Assembly (NCBI GenBank): GCA_963707435.1
Contig: CAVPPF010000004.1
Coordinates: forward strand, 297,527 to 361,526
DNA length: 64,000 nt
Source: UBA4744 sp963707435
Lineage (GTDB): Bacteria; Actinomycetota; Acidimicrobiia; Spongiisociales; UBA4744
Direction of reading: 5' to 3'
Positions within the stretch are counted from its first letter, which is position 1; every line of letters starts with the position of its first letter. The position numbers were made by a program, and so were the translations under genes. The notes beneath the pieces are model-generated. The model was not told the origin of the DNA and ran no database searches. It was given only the letters and a program-made list of their open reading frames with translations. This document shows positions 25,332 through 33,488 of the stretch, in pieces.

Positions 25332-25369
25332 CCGGGATCGGCGTCGGCCGCCCGGGTTTCTCTTTTCTT
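25332..25369 (+). terminator. Intrinsic-type terminator after the M3 peptidase
   Basis: A GC-rich imperfect hairpin (CGGG-AT-CGGC, GTCG loop, GCCG-C-CCG) is followed by the pyrimidine run TTTCTCTTTTCTT. It lies 10-50 bp beyond the peptidase stop, with an AT-richer gap after it. Confidence 0.5.
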
Positions 25370-25587
25370 AACCCCGTGGTGAGGTTTCAGAAACCTTCAT
25401 CTGCGATGCTCCCGGCTACGAACACATTCCAGAGGATCACATAATTTTGTATGTCTCCATAGTGGAAATTAGGAACGAGCCGAACTACAGTCCCTCCAGA
25501 CCACAAGAAAAGGTCCGGGACCTGGAACAAACGACAACGCACGGGCGTTGAACAGGTTCTGCAGATAGAAACCTAGGAGGCCATCCC

Positions 25588-25782
25588 ATGGCTGACACAC
25601 TTAAAGGAAACAGGCTCCGCGGCGGCGTTCGACCCTCGCGCAAATTCGGAGAAGGCCGCGTATGCGCCGACAAGAGCTGCGACACGCTCCTCTCCCAGTA
25701 CAACCGGCGTGAGCATTGCTTCGCCCACGCTCCGGTCCGCTTCCCCCGGGTCCGCGGACGGGTCGTAGCCGAGAGCACCTGA
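25588..25782 (+). CDS. Small zinc-finger-like protein
   Basis: A 64-aa basic protein with the pattern RVCADKSCDTLLSQYNRREHCFAHAP, that is C-x4-C and C-x2-H around an LSxYN core. This motif occurs as a zinc finger in many small actinobacterial proteins and regulator tails. AGGAGG is 7 nt upstream of the ATG, an excellent ribosome site. The 218 bp upstream, after the terminator, are noticeably AT-richer than the genes around and probably hold its promoter. Nucleic-acid binding is plausible; function is unknown. Confidence 0.75.
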   Translation: MADTLKGNRLRGGVRPSRKFGEGRVCADKSCDTLLSQYNRREHCFAHAPVRFPRVRGRVVAEST

Positions 25783-25884
25783 AACAACCTTCCCCGGCGC
25801 CATCCGGACTGCCCTCCACTGAGTTTGGCGCCCACCCGAGACCCCGGACCCCTCCTCCGGGGTCTCACCTTTGCCGGGTCACCC

Positions 25885-25905
25885 CACCCCACCCCGGGTG
25901 GGGTG
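25885..25905. promoter_or_regulatory. CsoR operator upstream of csoR
   Basis: Perfect 10-bp arms CACCCCACCC and GGGTGGGGTG around a single C. It resembles the GTGGGGTGGG-type operator of mycobacterial csoR. It lies directly upstream of the -10 box and 14 bp before the csoR start, so Cu(I)-free CsoR would block this promoter. Confidence 0.75.
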
Positions 25906-25906
25906 C

Positions 25907-25912
25907 TACACT
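25907..25912 (+). promoter_or_regulatory. -10 element of the csoR-copZ-copA operon, likely leaderless
   Basis: TACACT ends 7 bp before the csoR ATG, so transcription would begin at or next to the A of the start codon. No Shine-Dalgarno is present, consistent with a leaderless message. The operator overlaps the -35 region. Confidence 0.5.
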
Positions 25913-25919
25913 GGATCGC

Positions 25920-26219
25920 ATGAAAGAGCAGCATCAGCGAACAGCCCTCAACCGTCTCAAGACGGTACGCGGCCACCTCGAGGGCGTCATCGGGATGGTC
26001 GAAAACGAGCGCTACTGCCCGGAGATCATGAAACAGGTGTCGGCGCTGCAAGCTTCGCTGGAGCGGGTCAACCGGATTCTGCTCCAGAACCACCTCGAAA
26101 CTTGCGTGAATGAAGCAGTTGCCGAGGGACGCGCTGCAGAAATCGTTGACGAACTCATGGAGACGATGAAGTACACGGCGGCGGTCACCGGACCGGCCGC
26201 CCCGACGGAGGAACTATGA
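25920..26219 (+). CDS. csoR: Copper-sensing transcriptional repressor CsoR
   Basis: A 99-aa all-helical repressor of the CsoR/RcnR (DUF156) family. The Cu(I) triad is present: Cys33 (RYCPEIM), His58 and Cys62 (NHLETC), matching C36-H61-C65 of the mycobacterial protein. The first gene of a copper-efflux operon; its stop overlaps the copZ start by four bases. A palindromic operator and -10 box lie immediately upstream, implying autorepression relieved by copper. The regulator may also act at the similar box near 22180. Confidence 0.94.
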   Translation: MKEQHQRTALNRLKTVRGHLEGVIGMVENERYCPEIMKQVSALQASLERVNRILLQNHLETCVNEAVAEGRAAEIVDELMETMKYTAAVTGPAAPTEEL

Positions 26220-26428
26220 GCAATCAGATCATTTCAGTGCCGGATATCTCATGCAATCACTGCAAGATGTCGATCGAGGGAGCGGTCGGGGCTCTCGGCG
26301 GCGTGGAGAAGGTCGAGGTTCATATCGAACCCCGGACCGTCGACGTGGTGTACGACGACGACGCCGTGACCCTGGATGCCATCTACACCGCCATCGAAGA
26401 GCAGGGCTACGAAGTCGCCCGGGGCTGA
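26216..26428 (+). CDS. copZ: Copper chaperone CopZ
   Basis: A 70-aa heavy-metal-associated (HMA) domain protein, which carries Cu(I) to the exporter. The metal site is C13-x2-C16 in ISCNHCKMS, within the ferredoxin-like fold expected from its length and GGVEKVEVHIEP strand. It overlaps csoR by four bases and precedes copA by 10 bp. MTC in relatives is replaced by ISC here, which still keeps both cysteines. Confidence 0.93.
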   Translation: MSNQIISVPDISCNHCKMSIEGAVGALGGVEKVEVHIEPRTVDVVYDDDAVTLDAIYTAIEEQGYEVARG

Positions 26429-26438
26429 TCCACGCCGC

Positions 26439-28616
26439 ATGGAAGAAACCCTGACCGCCAAACGAGCCGACGACGGCAGCTTCATCTTCGACGTAGACGG
26501 CATGACCTGTGCCTCGTGCGCCGTGCGGATCGAACGCGTCCTCAGCAAGCAAGAGGGCGTCGACGCGGCCGTGGTCAACTTCGCCGGTTCAGAGGCTCGG
26601 GTGCACGGTGCGGATCTGGATCTCAGCCGCATCACCGACGCCGTCGGCAAGATCGGCTATCAGATCCATCTCGTCGAAGAAGAGGAAGAGCGCAAGAGTA
26701 TCGCCGAGCGCTACGACGAAGAGGTCCGATTCCAGTGGCGCAACTTCGTCGCGGCGGGGTTGCTCTCCTTGCCGGTGTTCCTCCTGGCGATGACCGGACA
26801 GGATGCCCGCTGGAGTCTCATTGCTCAATGGGCCCTGGTGACACCGGTCGAGTTCTACTTCGGATGGCAGTTCCATGAAGCAGCCCTGAAGCGAATCCGC
26901 AGTTTCGGGGCGAACATGGACACCCTGGTCTCGATCGGGACCCTGGCGGCCTACGGCTACTCGGTGTGGGCATTCTTCAACGATCAACCCGTCTTCTTCG
27001 ACACGGCCGGCGCCATCATCACGCTGATTCTCCTGGGCCGTTTCTTCGAAGCTCGCGCCAAAGGACGGGCGTCGGCGGCCATCACCAAGCTGCTGGAGCT
27101 GGGAGCCAAGCAAGCCCGGGTCCTGCGGGAAGGACAACCCGTGATGGTCCCCATCGAAGACGTGCAGGTGGGCGACATGATCCTGATCAAGCCCGGCGAA
27201 AAGGTACCGACCGATGGAGCCATCGAAACGGGACGTTCGTCGCTCGACGAAAGCATGCTAACGGGTGAGTCGGTTCCGATCGACAAGGGACCCGGAGACA
27301 CCGTCTACGGAGCCACCATCAACCAGCAGGGTTTGCTGACCATCCGGGCCAACCGGGTGGGCGCGGACACTGCCCTGGCCCAGATCGTGCATCTGGTCGA
27401 AGAGGCTCAGGCGTCCAAAGCGCCCGTCCAGAAGCTGGCAGACCGGATCTCCGGAGTGTTCGTCCCGATCGTCATGCTGATTTCCCTGGCGACTTTTACG
27501 GGCTGGTTCATCGCCACCAACGACGTCGCCCAGGCCATGACCGCAGCCGTTGCCGTACTGATCATTGCCTGTCCGTGCGCTCTCGGCCTGGCAACCCCGA
27601 CCGCCATCATGGTCGGAAGCGGCCGGGGCGCAGAGTTGGGTGTGATCTTCAAAGGCGCCGAGGTTTTCGAGCGTTCGCGGGCGATCGAGAGCATCCTGTT
27701 CGACAAGACCGGCACCCTCACCAGGGGAATGATGAGCCTCTCCGACATCCGCACGGATGAGGACGAAGAGCGTTTCCTCTACCTGGCCGGTTCCGTTGAG
27801 GCCGCCAGTGAACATCCCGTTGCCAGAGCCGTGGCGCTCGGAGCGGAAGAGCGGGACATCGAATTGGGTACGGCCGTCGATTTCGAGAACTTTGCCGGCC
27901 AGGGCGTGCGCGGAACGATCGACGGTGTGCAGGTCGTCGTCGGAAAAGCGAAACTGCTGGCCGACCAGGGCATGCTGATTGCGAACCGGTATCTCGATGA
28001 GGCTGCTCGCCTGGAGCGTGAGGGCCGGACGGTGTTTCTGGTCGGCTGGGATGCGGAGGCGAGAGGCGTGCTCGCAGTCGCCGATACCTTGCGGGCGACC
28101 GCCGGACCGGCGGTGGCCGCCCTGCAGAACATGGGCGTGGAGGTCGCAATGATCACCGGCGACAACCAGCGCACGGCTGCGTCGATCGCGGCGGAGACCG
28201 GCATCGATCACTTCGTGGCCGAGGTCATGCCCGGCGAGAAGGCCGAACAGGTCCGCCGATTCCAGGCGCAAGGCAAGACCGTTGCCTTCGTCGGTGACGG
28301 CATCAATGATGCACCCGCCCTCACGCAGGCCGATCTCGGTATGGCGATCGGTACCGGCACAGATGTTGCCATCGAGGCGGGCGATGTCATCCTCATGTCC
28401 GGAGATCCTGCCCTGGCCGAAACGGCCATGAAACTGGCGCGGGCCACCTTCAAGACCATCAAGCAGAACCTCTTCTGGGCGTTCTTCTACAACGCTGCGA
28501 TGATTCCGCTGGCGGCTGCCGGTCTCCTGAATCCGATGTTCGCTGCCGCGGCGATGGCCTTCTCGAGCGTCTCGGTGGTCACGAACAGCCTCCGGCTGAG
28601 AAGGTTCCGCCTGTAG
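26439..28616 (+). CDS. copA: Copper-exporting P1B-type ATPase
   Basis: A 725-aa P-type ATPase that pumps Cu(I) out of the cytoplasm. One N-terminal HMA domain carries MTCASC (Cys24, Cys27). The transmembrane metal site is Cys378-Pro-Cys380 in ACPCALGLATP; the phosphorylated Asp422 lies in DKTGTLTRG. The actuator TGES loop, the nucleotide-domain HP pair (SEHPVAR) and the VGDGINDAPAL hinge are all present, so it looks functional. The ATG at 26439 follows copZ by 10 bp. It is the last gene of the csoR operon. Confidence 0.95.
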   Translation: MEETLTAKRADDGSFIFDVDGMTCASCAVRIERVLSKQEGVDAAVVNFAGSEARVHGADLDLSRITDAVGKIGYQIHLVEEEEERKSIAERYDEEVRFQWRNFVAAGLLSLPVFLLAMTGQDARWSLIAQWALVTPVEFYFGWQFHEAALKRIRSFGANMDTLVSIGTLAAYGYSVWAFFNDQPVFFDTAGAIITLILLGRFFEARAKGRASAAITKLLELGAKQARVLREGQPVMVPIEDVQVGDMILIKPGEKVPTDGAIETGRSSLDESMLTGESVPIDKGPGDTVYGATINQQGLLTIRANRVGADTALAQIVHLVEEAQASKAPVQKLADRISGVFVPIVMLISLATFTGWFIATNDVAQAMTAAVAVLIIACPCALGLATPTAIMVGSGRGAELGVIFKGAEVFERSRAIESILFDKTGTLTRGMMSLSDIRTDEDEERFLYLAGSVEAASEHPVARAVALGAEERDIELGTAVDFENFAGQGVRGTIDGVQVVVGKAKLLADQGMLIANRYLDEAARLEREGRTVFLVGWDAEARGVLAVADTLRATAGPAVAALQNMGVEVAMITGDNQRTAASIAAETGIDHFVAEVMPGEKAEQVRRFQAQGKTVAFVGDGINDAPALTQADLGMAIGTGTDVAIEAGDVILMSGDPALAETAMKLARATFKTIKQNLFWAFFYNAAMIPLAAAGLLNPMFAAAAMAFSSVSVVTNSLRLRRFRL

Positions 28617-28626
28617 GAACTCTCTG

Positions 28627-29109
28627 TCAGTTGACGTCGCCGAGGTAGCGCGCGCCGATTGCCGCCTCCCCGGCGAGTGCTACGAGCCCGCCGACGAGGG
28701 CGGCCGGAAAGAAACGAACGCCCGGCAGGTCTTTGAGGGGCACCCAGTCGACCGAGATTTGCCAGGCATCCGCTGCAACCACCCGAACCGGTGGCCGGGA
28801 TCTGTCGACCGAACAGGCGAACATGATCTCAACCTGATGAACACTGCGTTCGTACGCTGCAAACTCGTGGCTCGCCCCGATGTAGTCACGTACCCACAGG
28901 ACATCGCCCACCTCGATGGCGAACCCGGTCTCCTCGCAGACCTCGCGGCGCAGGCAGTCGTCCAGCGATTCGCCGTGCTTCTGGCCGCCCCCGGGCAGCA
29001 AGAAGAACTCGCCGTCGGGGTCATCCGGGTGGAGGTTGCGAGTCAAGAGGATGTCTCCATCGGTGACGATGACGGCTTTGGCGGAAACGCGAATTGGGGA
29101 AGCGGACAT
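28627..29109 (-). CDS. Nudix hydrolase
   Basis: A 160-aa hydrolase with a complete Nudix box, GGGQKHGESLDDCLRREVCEETGF, giving the G-x5-E-x7-REx2EExG signature. Members cleave nucleoside diphosphates linked to another group; the substrate is not predictable. I chose ATG 29109, where the beta strand IRVSAKAVIV begins. It is convergent with copA (10-bp gap) and divergent from the next gene. Confidence 0.88.
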   Translation of the reverse strand: MSASPIRVSAKAVIVTDGDILLTRNLHPDDPDGEFFLLPGGGQKHGESLDDCLRREVCEETGFAIEVGDVLWVRDYIGASHEFAAYERSVHQVEIMFACSVDRSRPPVRVVAADAWQISVDWVPLKDLPGVRFFPAALVGGLVALAGEAAIGARYLGDVN

Positions 29110-29158
29110 ACCCGGGCAGCGTAGCGGCAGGCTATCGGAGCGGAGATAGGATGTTCGC

Positions 29159-29908
29159 ATGGGTCGTAGCGATGCGATCGCCGCTCAGCTCACATTGCCC
29201 CCCGAGGATCTCGCCTTTTCGGAGGAGCTCATCGCCGGGGAGCCGGATCCCGTACAGCGCTTCTTCCGGCATGCGATCGCTGAGGGAACACCGCTCGCTC
29301 GCTCGGTGACGCTCCGGCAAGCCGGCAGCATGAAACCAAACCCCGGCGCTGCTCGATTCGAAATCGCCGCTGAGGAGACGCTCGCCCCGCCGTTCGGGCT
29401 CGTCTGGAACGCCAGGACAACCATCGGACCGCTTCCATTCCGGATTGTCGACACGCACTTCGAGGGCAAGGGCGCATTGCGCGGCTCGGTGCTGGGGATA
29501 CCGGTCATGCGTGGCTCCGGCATCGACATGTCACGGTCATCCCGCCACCGGGTCGTCGCGGAATCGATATGGGTGCCGTCTGCGCTCCTCCCCCATCGCG
29601 GCGTGGCGTGGACCGCCGAAAGCGACCGGGCGATTCGGGCCTCCATCGTGATCGACGAGGAGTCGGTCGACATTCGTCTCACGCTGAACCCGGACGGAGC
29701 CGTCGGCGAGATCTCCATGCACCGGTACGGCAACGTCGGGACGCCGGACTGGTCGCTCATTCCCTACGGGTTCGCTACCGAATCAGAGTCGACATTCGAG
29801 GGCTACACGATCCCTTCCACAGTTCGGGGCGGATGGTGGTACGGCACCGACCGGTATCAGCCGGAGGCGGCGAGCTTCTTCTCCATCCACGGTGCCCGCT
29901 TCCGCTGA
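29159..29908 (+). CDS. Conserved protein of the DUF6544/DUF6920 type
   Basis: A 249-aa soluble protein with no signal peptide or membrane helix. The layout VQRFFRHAIAEGTP, VTLRQAGSM, a beta-rich centre with GKGALRGSVLGIP, and a C-terminal STVRGGWWYGTDRYQP block matches a family of uncharacterised actinobacterial proteins. Function unknown. The ATG lies 49 bp from the divergent Nudix gene. Confidence 0.7.
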   Translation: MGRSDAIAAQLTLPPEDLAFSEELIAGEPDPVQRFFRHAIAEGTPLARSVTLRQAGSMKPNPGAARFEIAAEETLAPPFGLVWNARTTIGPLPFRIVDTHFEGKGALRGSVLGIPVMRGSGIDMSRSSRHRVVAESIWVPSALLPHRGVAWTAESDRAIRASIVIDEESVDIRLTLNPDGAVGEISMHRYGNVGTPDWSLIPYGFATESESTFEGYTIPSTVRGGWWYGTDRYQPEAASFFSIHGARFR

Positions 29909-29940
29909 GATCGCTCGGCAGCGCCGGACACCGTCCGGCT

Positions 29941-30228
29941 TCAATCCTCACCCAGCAGGCGCTCGAGATCGGCAGGCCAGGATTCGCCGCCCAGACCTCC
30001 CATGACGAGCACATCGCGCCAGTCGATCTGCAGCAGTTCTAGAGCTTCACGGAAGCGGCTCATATCGCCCGCGCCGATGAACGCAAGCGCAGCCGCAATC
30101 CGTTCGGGGTTCTGCCCGCCGGCTACTTCTGCGGCTCGATCCAGGACCGCAAGCTCCCGCAGAACGGTATCCGCTGAGATGCCGGGATACGTTGAACGGA
30201 TCCACCGCTCGAGCCGGGTACTGACCAT
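29941..30228 (-). CDS. Small helical hypothetical protein
   Basis: A 95-aa acidic, predicted helical protein starting MVSTRLERWIRSTYPG. No motif, signal or membrane segment. It is convergent with the DUF6544-type gene and divergent from the PAC2 gene. Codon use resembles its neighbours, which supports a real gene. Confidence 0.6.
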   Translation of the reverse strand: MVSTRLERWIRSTYPGISADTVLRELAVLDRAAEVAGGQNPERIAAALAFIGAGDMSRFREALELLQIDWRDVLVMGGLGGESWPADLERLLGED

Positions 30229-30311
30229 TGCGCAAGCATGCCACGTTCACACGTCCTGGACCCTGATCGATCGCCGCCGCAAATCTGGTCGCACAACTAC
30301 GCTGGGAGGCG

Positions 30312-31157
30312 ATGGATGTCGTCGAGTGGGATGCACGGCCCGAGCTCCGCAAACCTGTTGCCCTGGTCGCGTTCGAGGGCTGGAACGACGCCGCCGATGC
30401 GGCGTCCGGGGCGATCGGGTTCATTCTCGATCAGTTCGAGGACATCGAACCGTTCGCCGTGATCCTGCCCGAGGAGTTCTTCAACTTCCAGATTCGCCGC
30501 CCCGTCGTCGAGATCGACGAGGGCGGTACCCGGGACATCACCTGGCCGGTGGTTGCCTTCTACGCGATTCCGCTGCCGGAACAGAGCCGCGACCTAGTCG
30601 TCGTGCTGGGCGAAGAGCCTCACAACCGCTGGCTGACCTTTGCCGCACACGTCATCGAGGTGCTCCAGGCGGTCGGAGTCGAGGATGTCATCACCGTCGG
30701 AGCTTTCATCGGCCAGGTCGCCCACACACTCCCGGTACCCATCATCGGGGTTGCTACCGACCCGGAGGTCATCGAACGCCACCAGCTCTTGACCTCCGAC
30801 TACGAGGGCCCGACCGGAATCACCGGGGTGCTGAACCTCGCATGCGTTGAAGCCGGCATGACTGCGGTCAGCTTGTGGGCGGGCACCCCGCACTACCTGG
30901 CGGCCAACGACAACCCCAAAGCGATGCTGGCACTCCTGACCAAAGCGACGCTCATTGCCGGGATAACCCTCGACGCGACCGAACTGGCCGTCGAGGCGGG
31001 GGAGTTCGACTCACGCGTCAACCAGGCGATGGACTCGTCCGACGATCTGTCGAGCTACGTCCACCAGCTCGAGGAGTCTTCCGACGAGGCAGTGCACCCT
31101 GCTCTGGCGGACCAGCTGGTGGATGAGATCGAGCAGTTCCTCAAGGAAGGCGATTGA
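30312..31157 (+). CDS. PAC2-family protein
   Basis: A 281-aa soluble protein of the PAC2 family, related to eukaryotic proteasome-assembly chaperone 2 and common in actinobacteria. Supporting blocks are VALVAFEGWNDAADAASGA, FNFQIRRP, VGAFIGQVAHTLPVP and TGITGVLN. A role in proteasome assembly is suggested by the family name but is unproven in bacteria. The DUF2007 gene starts 2 bp after its stop, so both are cotranscribed. Confidence 0.88.
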   Translation: MDVVEWDARPELRKPVALVAFEGWNDAADAASGAIGFILDQFEDIEPFAVILPEEFFNFQIRRPVVEIDEGGTRDITWPVVAFYAIPLPEQSRDLVVVLGEEPHNRWLTFAAHVIEVLQAVGVEDVITVGAFIGQVAHTLPVPIIGVATDPEVIERHQLLTSDYEGPTGITGVLNLACVEAGMTAVSLWAGTPHYLAANDNPKAMLALLTKATLIAGITLDATELAVEAGEFDSRVNQAMDSSDDLSSYVHQLEESSDEAVHPALADQLVDEIEQFLKEGD

Positions 31158-31159
31158 CC

Positions 31160-31375
31160 ATGGCGGACGGTGCCTTCATCGAGGTCATCGAGTGCTTCAC
31201 GACCGCGGAGGCGGAACTGGCTCGCGCCCATCTCGCCGCGGAAGGAATCGATTCCGCCGTCGCTGCCGACGATGTCGGGGGCATGTACCCGGGCGTCTCC
31301 CTGGGCCGTATCAGCCTGCTGGTGCGGAGCCAGGATCTCGATCTGGCCAAACAGGTTCTCGAGATCGACGATTAG
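31160..31375 (+). CDS. DUF2007 domain protein
   Basis: A 71-aa small alpha/beta protein. The sequence FIEVIECFTTAEAELARAHL, followed by GIDSAVAADD and a closing LLVRSQDLDLAKQVL helix, matches DUF2007 (PII-like fold). Function unknown; a signalling role is sometimes proposed. AAGGAAGG lies 10 nt upstream of ATG 31160, at the end of the PAC2 gene. Confidence 0.82.
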   Translation: MADGAFIEVIECFTTAEAELARAHLAAEGIDSAVAADDVGGMYPGVSLGRISLLVRSQDLDLAKQVLEIDD

Positions 31376-31479
31376 CGAGGACACCCAGCACAAACGGGCG
31401 CGCGCCAGCACGGCGAACAGAGTCTGGTGGTGAGCCCTGGCGTTCTCGGCGCCTCGGTTGCGTACGGAAGAGCCCGGGG

Positions 31480-31572
31480 CTACTTCTTGCGCTTGTGCCG
31501 GTTGGCCTTGAGGCGCTTCCGGTACTTGTGCTTGCTCATTTTCTTGCGCCGCTTCTTGACCAGCGAGCCCAT
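31480..31572 (-). CDS. bS22/AURKAIP1-COX24 mini ribosomal protein
   Basis: A 30-aa, strongly basic peptide (MGSLVKKRRKKMSKHKYRKR, then LKANRHKRKK). It matches the bS22 family of actinobacterial small-subunit proteins, whose mycobacterial member begins MGSVIKKRRKRM and binds 16S rRNA near the decoding centre. GAGG is 6 nt before the ATG. It is too short for most gene callers. Convergent with DUF2007. Confidence 0.9.
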   Translation of the reverse strand: MGSLVKKRRKKMSKHKYRKRLKANRHKRKK

Positions 31573-31646
31573 GCAAACCTCGGATAGACGGATTCAGAAG
31601 CTACTAGCTTGCCTGCTCTACGGGACAAGCGCAAACGCGCAACCGA

Positions 31647-32600
31647 TCACAGAGGCGACGACCCTGGATGTCCGAGGGCGGCGAAGGACGAGTCGGCGAC
31701 GGCCAGCAGGCGGTCCCGATCGAGGGGGCGGCTCTCATCGTTCGCACGACGGGCGGCCAGGATTGCCCGCAGTCCTCCGTAGAGCGGAATCGTCACCTCA
31801 AAGGCCTCGGCCCGCCGCTTGTCGGGGTCGTAGCCATCGAGCAGGTCGCGGGTCTCGGCGATGTTCTCCATGAGGAATCCGCCGACGTCCCAGGCCGGGT
31901 CTCCGCTGCGCCGCTCACCGAAATCGACAATGCCGGCAACCCGGGCATCGTCGACCAGGACATGTGCAGGGTCGAACGAACCGTGGAGCAAGTGGCCAAC
32001 AGGGCCTAGCTCGTAGAAGTCCACGTGCCCGGCCAGGACCCGATTGATTCGGTCCACTCCGGCATCATCAATGGCGCCGCTGCTGCGCAGAGCGGCGATC
32101 GCGCTCTCCATCACGTTGGATATGTATGCCTCCCAGGTGTCATATTCACCCTGCACCTGCGCGTTCCGAAGATAGGTCGATTCTTCGAGTATTCCGAAGC
32201 CGGGGATTCCGATCTCGTGCACGGCACGGATCGCCCATCCGGCCTCGCGAACGAGCCGACGGCGCTCGTCGGTGCCGCGCTCCACCCGGGAAAGCGGCAC
32301 ACCGGAGACCTTTTCGATGATGATGAAGTTGCGCGGGTAGTTCTCCCGCCCGAGATCGGTCGCAAGCACGCGCGGCGCCGGAGCCCCCAGCTCGCGCGCA
32401 CGCTGGTAGGCCCACGCCTCCAGCACGACTCTGCCTTTGCCTGCCTCGCGGTCGGCCTTGAAGAGGACCGAGCGGTTCCGGAGCACCGCCTCGAACACTT
32501 CTTCGCCGTATCCGGAAGCGAGTTTGGTGACATGTTCGGGCCGCGCCCCGAGGTGGTGTTCTATCGCACTCGCCACGAAGGCAGCCCCGGCGTCCACCAT
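31647..32600 (-). CDS. Aminoglycoside phosphotransferase-like protein with altered catalytic loop
   Basis: A 317-aa protein of the APH/choline kinase fold. The N-lobe contains VLFKADREAGKGRV and IIIEKVSGVPLSR. The catalytic loop reads LLHGSFDPAHVLVDD: the Asp of the usual HGD is Ser and the Asn position is His. The IVDFGE metal-binding Asp is retained. Phosphoryl transfer may be lost or changed. It lies 36 bp downstream of thrB on the same strand; no resistance role is suggested. Confidence 0.82.
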   Translation of the reverse strand: MVDAGAAFVASAIEHHLGARPEHVTKLASGYGEEVFEAVLRNRSVLFKADREAGKGRVVLEAWAYQRARELGAPAPRVLATDLGRENYPRNFIIIEKVSGVPLSRVERGTDERRRLVREAGWAIRAVHEIGIPGFGILEESTYLRNAQVQGEYDTWEAYISNVMESAIAALRSSGAIDDAGVDRINRVLAGHVDFYELGPVGHLLHGSFDPAHVLVDDARVAGIVDFGERRSGDPAWDVGGFLMENIAETRDLLDGYDPDKRRAEAFEVTIPLYGGLRAILAARRANDESRPLDRDRLLAVADSSFAALGHPGSSPL

Positions 32601-32636
32601 TTCAAACTACTCGCTGCATGCGATGAAGGGACTTGG

Positions 32637-33488
32637 TCACGTAATTCCGGCAGCCGCGACGTCGGGGGTCAAGACCAACCCGCGCCGGCCGAGACGGGTT
32701 GTCAGGCTCCGGACGATCTGGGGTCGCAACGATGCGGAGGACAACGCCAGCACCGAAGGACCCGCTCCGGACCAGCAAGCGAAGAAAGCCCCGGCGGCCA
32801 GGGCCGTTTCGATCAACTCCGCTGCGATCGGGTTGAGAACGGTTCTGGGGCCCTCGTGGACCTCATCGCCTCCTGCGGCTGCAAAGAGCGCAGGATTACC
32901 GGTCCGGAACCCTTCGACCAGTGCAACGATCCGTTGCAGCGACCCGACAACCGCCGGCCGGGAAACCGAGTCGGGAAGGGCCGCCCGGGCGTCGCTGGTG
33001 AGCAGCACCGAGTCCGGCACAGCGACCACCGGGACCAGATCGTGGTGAAGCTCTAGAGGATGGGCATCACCCCCGACCGTGACGGCCTGGAGGCCGCCGT
33101 ACACGGTTGCGGCTGCATTGTCGGCATGGCCTTCGAGGATCGCCACGAGGTCGAACACGCGATGCGGATCGGGTTCCTCACCGATTGCCCGCCACGCGGC
33201 CAGGGCCCCGGCGGCACGGGCTGCTGCCGACGAACCCAACCCGCGGGCTACCGGAATCTCATTCCGAACTTCGAGATGCAGCGGATGATCCACGCCGACG
33301 GCCAGTTGCGCGGCGCCCAGCACCGCATCCTCGGACGTCGATCCGGGCACGTAGCCGCCAGCATGCTGGATGCTCCATTCCGCCGAGATGTCCGCAGCAA
33401 CCGAGCACCGCAGGTCCAGAGCCAGAGCCAGGGTATCGAACCCCGGTCCCAGGTTCGCCGAGGACGCCGGGGCTGATGCTTCAGCCAT
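32637..33488 (-). CDS. thrB: Homoserine kinase
   Basis: A 283-aa GHMP kinase that phosphorylates L-homoserine in threonine synthesis. It begins ASAPASSANLGPGFD, has the ATP loop PVARGLGSSAAARAAGA, and a C-terminal GAFFACWSGAGPSVLAL motif 3. The ATG at 33488 overlaps the end of the upstream CDF gene by eight bases; homology starts here. thrA and thrC are not in the window, so it is unlinked from the usual operon. Confidence 0.9.
   Translation of the reverse strand: MAEASAPASSANLGPGFDTLALALDLRCSVAADISAEWSIQHAGGYVPGSTSEDAVLGAAQLAVGVDHPLHLEVRNEIPVARGLGSSAAARAAGALAAWRAIGEEPDPHRVFDLVAILEGHADNAAATVYGGLQAVTVGGDAHPLELHHDLVPVVAVPDSVLLTSDARAALPDSVSRPAVVGSLQRIVALVEGFRTGNPALFAAAGGDEVHEGPRTVLNPIAAELIETALAAGAFFACWSGAGPSVLALSSASLRPQIVRSLTTRLGRRGLVLTPDVAAAGIT

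Noticed and set aside
31647..32600. Antibiotic-resistance aminoglycoside phosphotransferase
   Set aside because: Catalytic Asp missing and context is threonine biosynthesis; fold assignment only.
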